From positions 124,001-188,000 of the forward strand of contig JALMLS010000005.1 in NCBI GenBank assembly GCA_038496445.1: DNA of 64,000 nt. The letters run 5' to 3'. Within the stretch, counting starts at the first letter, position 1; every line of letters starts with the position of its first letter. This document shows, one piece after another, positions 11,444 through 21,335 of the stretch. A program made the translations under genes and the position numbers. This DNA is from Trichosphaerium sp. ATCC 40318 (Eukaryota > Discosea > Flabellinia > Trichosidae). The notes beneath the pieces are model-generated. The model was not told the DNA's origin. It was given only the letters and a program-made list of their open reading frames with translations, and did no database searches.

Positions 11444-12580
11444 ATGACTTCGATAGTGCTTCCTCATGATGTGTTGAATTTAATCTTTTGTCAAGTAGCC
11501 GACAAAGATATTTTATCCTCACGGTATCAGTTTCTATACGCATACAAGCCTCGCTGACATAAAATTAGCTCTGTATGTAGGCAATGGAGCTTTACAGCTA
11601 ATTTCAACTTAAAACACCTCTACATCAATCATACAGACGGAATTCATCTCTTGAACGCCTTTAAAGGCTTTTCAAAGCTAACAATAGGTACTTGTGAATG
11701 TAAGAAAAAAACCGTTCAGCGTACTAAACTTTAGTAACAGGATGCACCGACGTGCCTTCCCTTAACGCCGAAACAAAACTATTGGACAAAATAGGCTTTT
11801 ATGACAAGTTAAAGCAAATGAAATTAGATGCCTTAACTCTCCATTTCTGCCCTCTGTACGTTACATCTACAACTAATAACACGTATACCCGTTGCTTACA
11901 CTATGCTGAAGGAACGACAAAACATGGAAACGTTTGATAGAATCAGGAATTGCAAGTATTTCATTCTTGAATCAAAGACAGCTCCTTGATCATTTCGGAT
12001 CACCTCACGTACGGAACACATAGTATCTAACTTACCTAATTTCACTTCAAGACAATATGTCCTAACGTATCTCTGGAATACCATAAAGTACTACATGGTT
12101 ATACGACATTCGCTTGTATGAGTTGTGAAGGTGGTAAAAGAACTACAACAGTTAGACTTTCTTCATCTTTCAAGAAAGATGACACGTGGAAGGATTTTGG
12201 TAATATTTTCAAAGATGATGAATGTCAAATCGCTGTAGCGTACGATATTTGATTAAGGTTGGATTTACGTTTATTTCTCACTGTATAACAGTAGATACGA
12301 GGCAGGTGAAAGTGGTGTAAAAGCTGGATTTAAACAAAACACAATGGTTATGATTTTATGGTTAGAATTTGAGCTTTTTTACTTTATGTTCGCTCACATA
12401 AATGCCATTAGGACTCCTGACTTTGCACCTGCTAGACAAAAAATGATAACAGCAGCTACAGCAACAAAATTAAAACGTTATTTCCCAGCAATAGATGTAT
12501 GCCGGCAGGCAAGCAAACCATCAGATGTCACAAAAATACAAACTTCAAACGCTGTTGTCCTTCGTTTGCAACAATTCTAA
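11444..12580 (+). CDS. F-box-like protein, hypothetical
   Basis: ATG at 11444 opens MTSIVLPHDVLNLIFCQVAD, the usual LP.DVL..IF start of an F-box, and after a 57-nt intron continues RQWSFTANFNLKHLYI. F-box proteins recruit substrates to SCF ubiquitin ligases through Skp1. Downstream exons show leucine-spaced segments (GIHLLNAFKGFSKLTIVTGC, KLKQMKLDALTLHFCPL) that could be poor leucine-rich repeats. Last exons end ASKPSDVTKIQTSNAVVLRL..QQF with TAA at 12578-12580. The middle (11900-12340) has several possible splice choices, so exon order there is tentative. Confidence 0.5.
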
Positions 12581-12744
12581 GGGTTACTCTAATAGTACTA
12601 CCTCTTATTGAACCAAAAAAATTACTAGTATTAAATAAACAAAGAAGAATTAACGAACGACTTTATTAACATGTCACGTGTTTGAGATGAAAAAGAGAAA
12701 CGTTGGTTGAAAAACTCAAAGAGATTTTTGCCTCTTTTTTTTTT

Positions 12745-14902
12745 TTATTGCACAAGACCTTGCTTCTTCATGTATTCATACATCTTTCGACTCATGACAT
12801 TACCTTCAGAATCTTCACATTCTTCCATTTGTTCAGGTACCCAAGCCTCAGTACCCCGCTAAAAAAAAAAGAAAAAAGTGAGTTTCATGTCAACAGATCA
12901 TCAAAAATCATTGGTTGTTTGTCTTGTGACACAAATAATTATTCGTAAAACGAATATGTGAAATCAAGGATTTAAAAAATATGAAAATACTTACTGTCTC
13001 TCTGAGTTTCTTGCCGAGTTCAATGGCATCTTTAATTTTTGTAATTTCATGAAAATCTTTTGTATTTTCAACGCCCAAGCACTTCATACCATGAGCGTGA
13101 CGCCATTCCTGAAATTAATATGAGTACACTAAACTTTAAAACGTATCTCAGACGTTGCTAAAAATACACAACTCAAGGCAGAGGTGATAAAAAGAATTTG
13201 GAACCTAAGAACAAAACCATACCTGAAAATGTCTTTCAAAAGCTCTGCGACCCCAGTAGCTAGTATTACCACAAATCTCACATTTGTACTCGTTACCAAG
13301 ACCATGTAATTTATATAACCAATAAGGAATTGGCTGACCATCCCAACCAATTGGGTAGTTCTCCTTTGTCATGCTAAGAAAAAAGTGAGAAAAAAGCACC
13401 AAATCAAGCAATCTGTACATTATTTCCTCTTCAGGTTCAACTTCTGTCATATCTAGATCGTGTCCTGTTTCTCTATCTTCTAACTCACGCATACGCTCCT
13501 CTGGAGTCATAGATTGCTTCCTCTGAATAAAGTCCTTGGCTTCTTTGATTTCTTCCTTCAACAAATCGGATAATCGATTTACTTTATACTCAAGTCGGTT
13601 TACTTCCTTTTGAACTTCTTCATAACGAGCTTTGGCACGTTTAAACTTTTTACCCTTCATACGGTTCCTAAATACATTTGGATTTGTATAGTTACGACGT
13701 TGATATATACAGTATAGTTCCGGATGCACAGTTTCCTGTAAAAACAAAAAACGTCAGAAAAAGGCCAAAAAAAAAAAGAACTCGCTGTCACAAGCTGGTA
13801 TTTTTTTTCTTTGCGTTTCTTGTGATTAAGTACCTTGGTTGCGTTGTATCCTATAGGTTTGAAGTCATCTTGGCTGTATTTTTTTTCAAAACTAACTTCG
13901 AACTCAGCAAGCGGTTTGTCTATATCAAATAATGGCTGACTACGTCTGAAAAAATCGACTAAATAATCAGCAACCTCGTTCATGTATCTAAAACTTAGTA
14001 AGCCAAGAAGGAAACGATTTTTTGAAAAAAAAATAGGATTTCATTTTTAGGTTTTTTCCTTCTCCCTCTATAACTCTATACTACGTCTCTAATTGTAGAC
14101 ATATTTATAAAGTACGTACTTTGTATATTCTTTGGTTACTCTATCAACTTGACGGTAAGAAAATCTGTAAAATGTATCAAGATATGTGACATAGTCAATC
14201 TTGTCTTCAACGCCAGGTAGATTCAAGTATTTCTCATGGAATTCATGTACATCAATGGCTTTACCATGGCACTCATCACCTGTGAATTGTACAGGCGCTG
14301 GAAGACGTGTTAAGCCATAGATATCCAAAAAAAAAAAAGCGGCAATATAAAAAAATAGTTTGAAAAAAAAATTAGCGTACGTTCGTTGCCCATGTCCTCA
14401 AGCATACTCTCAGCTTCAGTATATTCTATAGCAAGTCCAGGGAAGCGTTTATGATAATCTTTGACTTCACTAGTCTTGGTTAAACGTGGGGAAAGATGTT
14501 TTGATACATACCCTAACTTTGCATAAAATTTCTTGAAGAGATCTGTGCCAGAGCCTTGTATTTCGCCCAGTTCGTTTGCCAAGTGACTAAGTTAGTGTTA
14601 ATTTGGTACTGATGTTGTAATTATCTCAAAATAATCATTTATGCTTCTGTGGCGTACCCATCAACGTCCTTGTATGATTCAGACAACTCGGTCGTACGCT
14701 CAATAATTTTGTCGATAAACGCGTTAACATGGTGGTGTTGCGCTACAGTTTCCTTGTGCTAGTGGAATATATCAACAAAAGCGCTCTTACATAATTATGA
14801 ACGTACACTTTTAGCTTCTTCTATTAGAACATCCACGCAGCCTTTTTCGCACATCTCGACGTTCTCATGGGTGGAGCGGACACGCTCAACGAGGGAGTTC
14901 AT
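12745..14902 (-). CDS. SF3A3: Splicing factor 3A subunit 3 (SF3A3/Prp9 homologue)
   Basis: The N-terminus ([20 protein letters not shown] from ATG 14902) and the Prp9 regions, including [25 protein letters not shown] then [12 protein letters not shown], identify the U2 snRNP SF3a 60-kDa subunit. The second block is the matrin-type C2H2 zinc finger (C-x2-C ... H-x5-H) interrupted by an intron. The C-terminus is the conserved [20 protein letters not shown] ... [12 protein letters not shown] with stop at 12745. Known role: SF3a stabilises U2 snRNP on the branch site during spliceosome assembly. A long charged coiled coil (about 13440-13650, [20 protein letters not shown]) precedes the zinc finger. 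Length is about that of other family members. Divergent start with the second repeat array. Confidence 0.93.
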
Positions 14903-14949
14903 AATGGACGGAAAAGCGTTTTTATGAAGGAGCGGCTAACGCAGAGAGG

Positions 14950-16110
14950 GTTTTGCACAGAGTCGAAGCAAAGAAACTTCTAATTAAGTCTTCAAAATTC
15001 AAATCTAAATTGCTAGCAACTTTACTGAAGGCTAGTAGCACTGACCTAGATGATAGGCCCAATGCGGTATACGTTACAGAGGTATCTAAGCCAGTAGATT
15101 TAACTGTTTAACGATTTATAGCACTGAACGCACGGCTATCGCTCTGAGCTCCATTGGCGAGCAGCTAGGCGTTAAATATCTAGATGATTGGTACAAAACA
15201 ACCAAAGGTAGCCTATTGCGCTCAAAGGAATCTATCGCACTCCCTCAGTACGTTTATTACATAATAAAGTGATTCTTACATCGTACAGCGCCTCACTACC
15301 AACCATTTTGCGAAGAGTGTACAAAAATCATGATTGGGCTTCATGGCGGTTCAAGCATGTTTTTATTAACTTTGGCGATTTTAATCTAACGTTTCGTGTA
15401 TAGGCACGTGCCTACAGGCTACTGGAACAAGATGGACAATCAACGCACTGCAGTTGATAGTATAGGCAAGCTGTTAGGCGTAAAAATGCTTGAAGACTGG
15501 CATACTCGCACGTGCAAGCACCTTAAAGATATTGGCGCCTCAGGATTGCTAGACAGGTAAAAACCACATGAACGTTGTCTTCTTTTTTGGCATTGTCTGA
15601 GCAAGATTTTCTGAGGTTTGCTTCTTTATTTATTTTGCTTATTTTGTAAGGCACGGTGGTTCTTTATCTGCTATTTTGGAAACTGTATATCCTGAATATA
15701 AATGGAATCTTCCCAAACAAAGTAAAACAGTACCTTGGGGATACTGGAGAGACAACGATAGGAAAATGAGCTTTTTGCATAAAGTCAAAGAAACATTAAA
15801 TATTTCATCCCAGTCTGAATGGTTTGTTTATTTCGCACCTACCAACTGTTTAGCTGATTTATTTAATATTTAGGTATAAACTATCAAAGCAAGATATTGT
15901 TGACATAGGAGGTCAAGGTGCTATACGCTATTACCCTTACAACTTGGCTATTTTGTATCCAGATATCCGCTGGCGTTGGTCCGATTTTTCAGTATCTATG
16001 AAGCGTTCACGGCAAAGGTATGTATACCTTAGTAACAAATAAACTCAATACTAACCTAATCATAAAGGAATTTGCTTGAGTGTACTAAAAGGATGATAGT
16101 AAGGTCTTAA
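14950..16110 (+). CDS. Second repeat-array protein, no nuclease domain
   Basis: About three to four of the same 65-70-residue units as the 6.0-8.6 kb gene: IGEQLGVKYLDDWYKTTKGS, TGYWNKMDNQRTAVDSIGKL, MLEDWHTRTCKHLKDIGASG, VPWGYWRDNDRKMSFLHKVK, QDIVDIGGQGAI and ILYPDIRWRWSDFS. It ends CTKRMIVRS with TAA at 16108-16110 and has no PD-(D/E)XK-like domain. Introns again fall after the GG.G segment. The 5' end is uncertain: the frame is open upstream of 15000 (VLHRVEAKKLLIKSS), but no in-frame ATG is found before the divergent SF3A3 start 50-100 bp away. It is either a paralogue that never had the nuclease or a truncated copy. Confidence 0.55.
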
Positions 16111-16327
16111 AAAAAGCGCTTATTTCTCAGCAAATGTGATAGACTCGTCGTTTGACAAAAATCTGACGCCAGAATTACAGAACTACTATTTATTAAGTAG
16201 TACCGCCACAACCACAAACGAATAAAGGGCGAGTGACACGTGATGAGTGTCGATAAATCAAGCCAAATATTGGTCAATACCAACTACGTATGGGTTGGCA
16301 GATAATCCCTTCAAGAATTTTTGAGGC

Positions 16328-17228
16328 TCACAGATCCTGTTTTTCTCCTCTTTGAAATACCACGTCCGTACGCAAGATATACTTTACACCATTCCTCAAA
16401 TTGGCGCCACGATGCATCAATCCTTCTTGTGGGTTCTGTAAGAATAGAACAGCTAGCCCAGGTTGAGGTTGTATCGATTTATAAACCTCTCCTTGAGAGT
16501 CAAGAAACTCAGTTGCACCTCCTTCAAACTCATTGTTTAAATAAATCATAAACGTTAGAAGACTAACACGTCCACTGCCTTAGTTTAAAGAAAGATTAGT
16601 ATTAAATTGATAAATTAAAAACCCATCAAACTGCCATTGACTTGGTCAATAGTAGTACCTAGGTTTTGCAAAGTTTTTCAAATAATTTTCTGGAACGTAC
16701 CTACGCCGACAGAGTAGTCGTAGTGATCAGTGAAATGATGTTGAGGTGTGTCATATTTACAAACGCGTGGTTGATTGTATAATGAATGCTTATGCCACGT
16801 GTAAATGGCATCAGGATCGTCACCATCCTATCCAGTGTTAGAACGAAATGATTCGGCTGTACGAGACTAAAACAAAGTTGTACCGCATCATATCCTAGTA
16901 CAGTATCCGGAATAAAGTCTTTTGTTCTTGACCAGAGCCATGACACTAGATCGTCATCTGTAAACTTTTTACGCCAGCAAAACCGATAATTTGAAAACCC
17001 ATTTACCATTTCAAAGCCCTAAAGGATGAATTAAGCTGATTTGTACAAGAAAAGGTTCAATTGAGATAAAATAAACTGTGCCTGTTTCTCAGCGGCGTCA
17101 ATAAGAACTTTACACTCAAATGGGGACAATAAGCCGTTAATTAACCAAGCTGCATCCTTTACAAATTCTACACGCTCTCCTTTACCCTTTTCAGCCTTTT
17201 GTAAACCTTCACTTGCAAACTGCCACAT
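16328..17228 (-). CDS. Prolyl 4-hydroxylase-like 2OG-Fe(II) oxygenase
   Basis: Start at ATG 17228 (MWQFASEGLQKAEKGKGERV) followed by GLLSPFECKVLIDAAEKQ, the typical opening of P4H-type domains. The iron site is visible: HHFTDHYDYSVG supplies the H-x-D pair, and GLMHRGANLRNGVKYILRTD supplies the distal His, with R/K downstream for 2-oxoglutarate. The segment between reads GRVSLLTFMIYLNNEFEGGATEF, also characteristic. Reaction known for the family: hydroxylation of prolyl residues using O2 and 2-oxoglutarate. No signal peptide is seen, so a cytosolic or nuclear role (Phd-like or small P4H) is possible. Stop at 16328. Four or five short introns. Confidence 0.82.
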
Positions 17229-17385
17229 GTTATGAATCAACAATAATATGCTTAAGTTCTCTGAATCACGGAAAACTGAAGAAATTATGCGAAAATGTTG
17301 TACCAAATGGCATAATTAGTAAAGATGTCATGTTCCTTTTGGTTCTGTTCTGATTAAAAAAATGCTTTAAATTTTAAAGGTATAC

Positions 17386-17514
17386 ATTTCCTACAAATCA
17401 TGTTCAGCGTAATCCTTTGAAGGACAAACCAAAAAAACATACCTGTTATCCACAAAAATCCGCCCAAGTTAGTGTGGTTCATGGAGCTTTCGTCAATAAA
17501 AATCACCTGTTTTC
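17386..17514 (-). pseudogene. TMEM144 fragment (distal end of duplication arm A)
   Basis: Reverse-strand remnant of the TMEM144 gene at 46317. It carries the 5'-flank TTTTTATTGACGAAAGCTCC, then ATGAACCACACTAAC, then jumps straight to GGCGGATTTTTGTGGAT. The roughly 400 bp between these points in the intact gene is gone. It continues through the intron (AACATGATTTGTAGGAAATG) before similarity stops. It cannot encode the transporter fold. Confidence 0.85.
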
Positions 17515-17843
17515 TGCGCCAAATATTGTCCGTATCATTCAAGTTTGCGACAGGTTTGGCAGAAGTATCAAAGTGTAAGATCCAAGAACTGACAGCTTTA
17601 ATAACAACTTGTGGAACCAGTGCAATGTGAATGCATCACATTCTATAACTCATTACAACATACCGTGCTTACTGTTCTTATGTACATTAAGGCAACACGA
17701 AAAAGCACTGTGCCAAAGTCACATCATCTAACAAGACTATTGCAGTATTTCACGTAGGTGCGCTCACCCAGTAGCCATAAAAACGGGTAGTTTTTGACAG
17801 ATCTTGTAAGAACTAACAGAAGTTGCAAGATTCATCTTACCTG
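17515..17843. other. Non-coding stretch inside arm A
   Basis: No supported gene or RNA feature is seen. This is material present in arm A but absent between F-box and TMEM144 in arm B. Confidence 0.4.
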
Positions 17844-18341
17844 AACTTATCACGTGCTCTTGTGAATGATGAAGCGATAGACGCTTTGGTAGGCGCACAC
17901 TATCTAGATCTAAGCAGTTCATATGGTTTCAGCAACTCTAGTATGGCAAATCTCAATTGTAATCACAATTAAGCTTGATCGCAAAAGTAACAGATGAAGG
18001 TGTTAAGGCCTTAGCTGGGGTTCACAATATTTCGTTGAGTAGGAGACGATTGTATCAAGCTCTGCCTGGTGTTCACACCATAAACCTTCGTAGAAATAAT
18101 GTAGCAGATAAAGGAGTGATGACTTTAGCAGGTGCATATGATTGATTTGAGAGCTACTTTGCTACTGATGAAGGACCTCTTGCTGGAGTACACAATCAAG
18201 TTTTCAAGCACGAAAGTAACCGATAGGGGCGTAATAGCGCTTGTTAGAGTGCATACAATTTGGCTTGATTGTTTTTCTGTCACTGACAAAGGAGTAAAAG
18301 CACTTGCAGGGTCAACACAATACGTATTGGAAAGACACTAG
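17844..18341 (+). pseudogene. Degenerate leucine-rich-repeat array
   Basis: About seven copies of a 24-residue unit resembling K-V-T-D-x-G-V-x-A-L-A-G-V-H-x-I-x-L can be read, for example KVTDEGVKALAGVHNISLS, GVHTINLRRNNVADKGVMTL and VTDRGVIALVRVHTIWLD, but they sit in at least three frames separated by stops (TAA near 17969, TGA near 18146). The unit resembles the VHTL-type LRRs that are abundant in giant viruses and some amoebae. No intact start is seen. It is best read as a decayed gene or a piece of one carried here by insertion into arm A. Confidence 0.6.
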
Positions 18342-18651
18342 TTACTATGGTTTGGTTACAAGGTAATGTAAATAGTAGCGTAGTTTGCTATGTAACTCAT
18401 GAGGTGGCAACAAGGTCACCGTGACTATCTTTTAAATAGGAAAATTTAGTTTGCAATGTACTCACTCTTGATACGAAGGACACAAAATGATGTGCAAGGG
18501 CAAAACCAACAAGATTAGAGGAATTACATAAATATTTAGTTACTTTGTCAAGTTCTGGAAGTAAAACGACAAATTTATAACATTATTGTAGTTTGCAACA
18601 AGTGGTCTGAGAGCCAATACCATGGACTGCATCTATACCAATGCATATCTC
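18342..18651. other. Non-coding stretch
   Basis: No coding potential recognised on either strand. It probably holds the 3' flank of the Cys-rich gene. Confidence 0.4.
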
Positions 18652-19044
18652 TTATTTGCATTCATAGCGGGTAACTCTAGGATAGCCATGGGACCACATA
18701 TCGCCATCAAGATGGTTACATCTTCCAGCGCTAGGTGTTCGCTTATTGCATCGTTTGCCACAGTTTTTCTTGCCTGATATGTTTTCATACTAAGCTTTAA
18801 ATTGAGTGGAACGCGTAGGAGATGAACAAGTACGTACGCCATCGTATTTCTTTTCTGGGCATGTACCCCATTTATCAGCACAAAAAGTTCCAGCTTTACC
18901 ATTTTCATGTTCGTAGAGTCTTGAGCACCATTTACCAATACATGATTCTTCCTCTTCGTCATTTCCTGCTACTGAGCATACAAACATTAATACCACGAAA
19001 ATAGTGGTCAATGATAACATGGACTTTGAAGAAAAGTTGTTCAT
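18652..19044 (-). CDS. Small secreted cysteine-rich protein
   Basis: ATG at 19044 opens a strong signal peptide (MLSLTTIFVVLMFVCSVAG within the first 27 residues). The mature chain begins with an acidic NDEEEE and is rich in cysteine: CIGKWCSRLY, TFCADKWGTCPEKKYDG, then after an intron (donor GTACTTG, acceptor ATATCAG) CGKRCNKRTPSAGRC, CNHLDGDMWSHG and YECK before TAA at 18652. The splice is chosen because it is the only phase that keeps the Cys pattern. Predicted length is about 110 residues with about ten Cys in the mature part. It is likely an extracellular disulfide-bonded protein. Function is unknown and no family is recognised. Confidence 0.6.
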
Positions 19045-19564
19045 TGTGGGGTTAAATCCTTATTTTTAGATGAGTGAAAACTCGTCAATTTTTGTTCACG
19101 AAGGTTTATCCGATGAATCCCCGATTTCACATAACTTCAACAACTTGAATGAAACCATTGTTTAGCTTCCAACATACACCATGGTTAATAATGAACGCCA
19201 AAACAAGGGTTCAGTTAATACTCATAACACGAGACTACGCGGAGCGGTAAAATGATACAAAGCAGTCTATTACTCCAGGATAGAGATTTATTCAGTTTTT
19301 GTAATTGAGTGTGTCCAATGAATCCGCTATCACGAAACTACACGATGAACGCGAGTAGTATACTCGCTGTCTTAGAGCTGTCTTTTTTCAATAAACACAA
19401 AGGCAGGCTCATATACAGGTGTTTCTTGAGCCTCGTGTAACTTAGTGAAATCTATAAGCTCCAAAAAAAAACTATGTCACGTCTATATACTGTGTTTGAT
19501 GTTCAGGCGTTCTGATAGATAGAAGAATAGTACTAGCCATAGTTGAACACTTCACAGTAGAGCT
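19045..19564. other. Non-coding stretch
   Basis: Flank between the Cys-rich gene promoter and the 3' end of the F-box-like gene. Similarity to arm B begins at about 19565. No gene seen. Confidence 0.4.
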
Positions 19565-19599
19565 TCAAAGTAAGTATTTATTAAGCAAAGCACGTTGGA

Positions 19600-20499
19600 C
19601 TACCAGCATTTAAAGATTCCTGCACCTGCAAACAAACCTGTCTTTCCATCAGCGATATACAGAATATCAATACTAGAATCTGTTATCCCTCCTTCAGCTC
19701 TCATTAAAGGCAGGTTATAATCTTCCATTAATTTACGTATTTTTTCATCACACATCTCTACTTGTGACTCTCTTGAACGTTTTTGTGTATTAGGCTCATG
19801 GTCTTCGCTGTTTTCCTCGTTTTCTTCTTCATCTTCTTCTGCACTGCTCTCCTTTAATGCTTTTATAAAATCTTCATAACTATCTTCTATAAACAAACCA
19901 GCACCTGATGGATCTTGTTCAGAAGTGACAACCTTGCCATCAGGGTTTGCTGTCTTAAAGACATAGTTTGCACCAAATGCCAATAACTCAGCATCAGGAC
20001 ATGGTGGAACCATGAAAGCCATAGGACGTGGACCACCGTATCCGAAAGCTCTAAAGAAATCATTGTAATCCAATTGCTCGAGTATTGCTGTCAACTTCAA
20101 TGAAAAGTTGATTCCACTTTCTAAATAATATTTCCATTCTTGCGCTGTTCTATCTGGATTCTTCGCTGGACTCAAGTCGAAACCGTCATCTATAGCATAC
20201 AGTGTGCCGCAGGGAGCTATTTTATGATTTCTGTAGAACCAACCACCAGCACCTCTAGCACAGCCATCAAATGTGTCGCGAAACGCTGTTTTGACCTCTT
20301 TGGCTACCTTACAACGCCAATAATTGGGTTGAGAAAGCAACGCTTTATAAACGCCCTTAGAAAGATAAAGAACGTGAGAAAAATCACTAAAAGGCTCTGA
20401 AGAATCTATAGAGCGTCCAACGATCATTGCTATAATTTCTACAGGTAATTCATGGAATGTTGAGGCAAGCGTTGCTGTACGCTTTCGTTTTGGAGGCAT
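19600..20499 (-). CDS. F-box-like protein, intact copy
   Basis: Single-exon ORF of 299 residues from the MPPKRKR start (ATG at 20499; an upstream in-frame ATG at 20529 is less likely because arm B diverges there). Residues about 10-60 resemble an F-box: FHELPVEIIAMIVGRS, LYLSKGVYKALLSQPNYWRC. The central domain (GGWFYRNHKIAPCGTLYA, FFRAFGYGGPRPMAFMVPPC) is not recognised. A run of Glu/Asp then TQKRSRES follows, and the tail ends GLFAGAGIFKCW. It is intronless, unlike most neighbours. It is divergently paired with a helicase-derived gene in both duplication arms, which suggests a functional or evolutionary link. An SCF substrate-receptor role is inference from the F-box-like start. Confidence 0.6.
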   Translation of the reverse strand: MPPKRKRTATLASTFHELPVEIIAMIVGRSIDSSEPFSDFSHVLYLSKGVYKALLSQPNYWRCKVAKEVKTAFRDTFDGCARGAGGWFYRNHKIAPCGTLYAIDDGFDLSPAKNPDRTAQEWKYYLESGINFSLKLTAILEQLDYNDFFRAFGYGGPRPMAFMVPPCPDAELLAFGANYVFKTANPDGKVVTSEQDPSGAGLFIEDSYEDFIKALKESSAEEDEEENEENSEDHEPNTQKRSRESQVEMCDEKIRKLMEDYNLPLMRAEGGITDSSIDILYIADGKTGLFAGAGIFKCW

Positions 20500-20690
20500 C
20501 GAAGGTTTTTTGGCAAAGTAGTAACACAATGTATTTGGAACACAACTCTTCGTTAAGTGGTTTACTTTTGGACTCTTATTTTTTTCTTAGTTTTTGACTT
20601 GCAATTCTCTCAAGATTTCGCTTTGCTTTTGTTAATTGCTTGCGAGTTTTCATTAAACCACGACCAACCCTTCAATAGCAACTATGGAAC
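20500..20690. promoter_or_regulatory. Bidirectional intergenic region, arm A
   Basis: About 190 bp separates the two divergent starts. Long blocks are identical or nearly so to 44770-45055 in arm B, but about 100 bp present in B (roughly 44850-44950) is missing here. No single element can be named. The shared spacing implies a common promoter for both genes. Confidence 0.5.
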
Positions 20691-21131
20691 CTAGCGAATA
20701 AACACTACCCATATATCCATACAAAGAATCTGTACTAAAGGTATTAAACAAATACCAAGTTTTGGCTGTAAGTGTATAGCCAAATCAACAATTATTCAAT
20801 ACACTATGGACCAGATGCTATTGCGAACATTCCTTGAGAACAAAACGTTAAAAGAGTACTCTACAATAATAATTGGAGACGTGAAGGAACGTACAGTAGT
20901 GACAGACACCTTAATGGCTCTTTTACAAAACCTGATTCAACAAAGAAAGGACTTGAAGGTAGTATTAAGTGATGCTTATGTCAATGCTAAAGTATCTGAT
21001 TTCTTTGGATCCTGCCCAATCTTTGTTGTTCCAGGACGTATCTTTCCTTTGACAGTTGAGCATATTAATGTGCCTACATCTAGCACATTAAACAACTTCA
21101 TGGAAGTTGCTTTAACAACACAAAGTCACTT
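20691..21131 (+). pseudogene. Truncated copy of the DEAH-derived gene
   Basis: Begins ACACTACCCATATATCCATAC like the arm B gene but has lost the ATG context (TAA just before), then has a deletion of about 200 bp after VLAV. It resumes at YTMDQMLLRTFLENKTLKEY and runs to NNFMEVALT, where it breaks into hydrolase sequence. The surviving 20806-21174 reading frame lacks the whole C-terminal half and also has a small in-frame loss (KVVLS-DAYVN). Not expected to be functional. Confidence 0.88.
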
Positions 21132-21132
21132 G

Positions 21133-21267
21133 AAAAGCAACACGTGTTTGTCGGTATACAGTCTGCAGGTATGATCGGATCATCCGCAGCATTTATACAA
21201 AGTACAGGAATTCGTGTACCTACACAAAGGCAAAGTCAACATCAATTACAGTGAAACAAGTCTTAGT
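21133..21267 (-). pseudogene. Fragment of the alpha/beta hydrolase gene
   Basis: On the reverse strand this is near-identical to 42846-42985 of the hydrolase gene: the intron end GCCTTTTTGTAG region, then the exon for IPVLCINAADDPIIPADCIP. It abuts the helicase fragment at 21131, so about 1.1 kb between the two genes in arm B has been deleted here. Confidence 0.88.
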
Positions 21268-21335
21268 TTCGTGTCTAACAGGTGATCAAACTTTTGAAGC
21301 AATGCCAATTTATTTTACAAAGTTGACTTGAGGAA

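Larger units (their letters stand above)
17386..21267 (-). repeat. Inverted segmental duplication, arm A (deleted copy)
   Basis: Reading leftward from 21267, blocks match arm B in order: 21133-21267 matches hydrolase intron/exon 42846-42985; 20691-21131 matches the helicase-like gene with two deletions; 19565-20690 matches the F-box gene and shared promoter; 17386-17514 matches the TMEM144 5' end. About 2 kb (17515-19564) is extra in this arm. Nucleotide identity in matched blocks looks like roughly 93-96% by eye, so the event is recent. Confidence 0.88.

Noticed and set aside
16328-16551. Forward ORF overlapping the oxygenase
   Set aside because: Reverse strand carries the clear 2OG-Fe(II) motif block.
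20806-21174. Arm A helicase ORF as a separate functional small protein
   Set aside because: It is a fragment of the arm B gene with its start lost, an internal deletion and a 3' fusion into hydrolase sequence.
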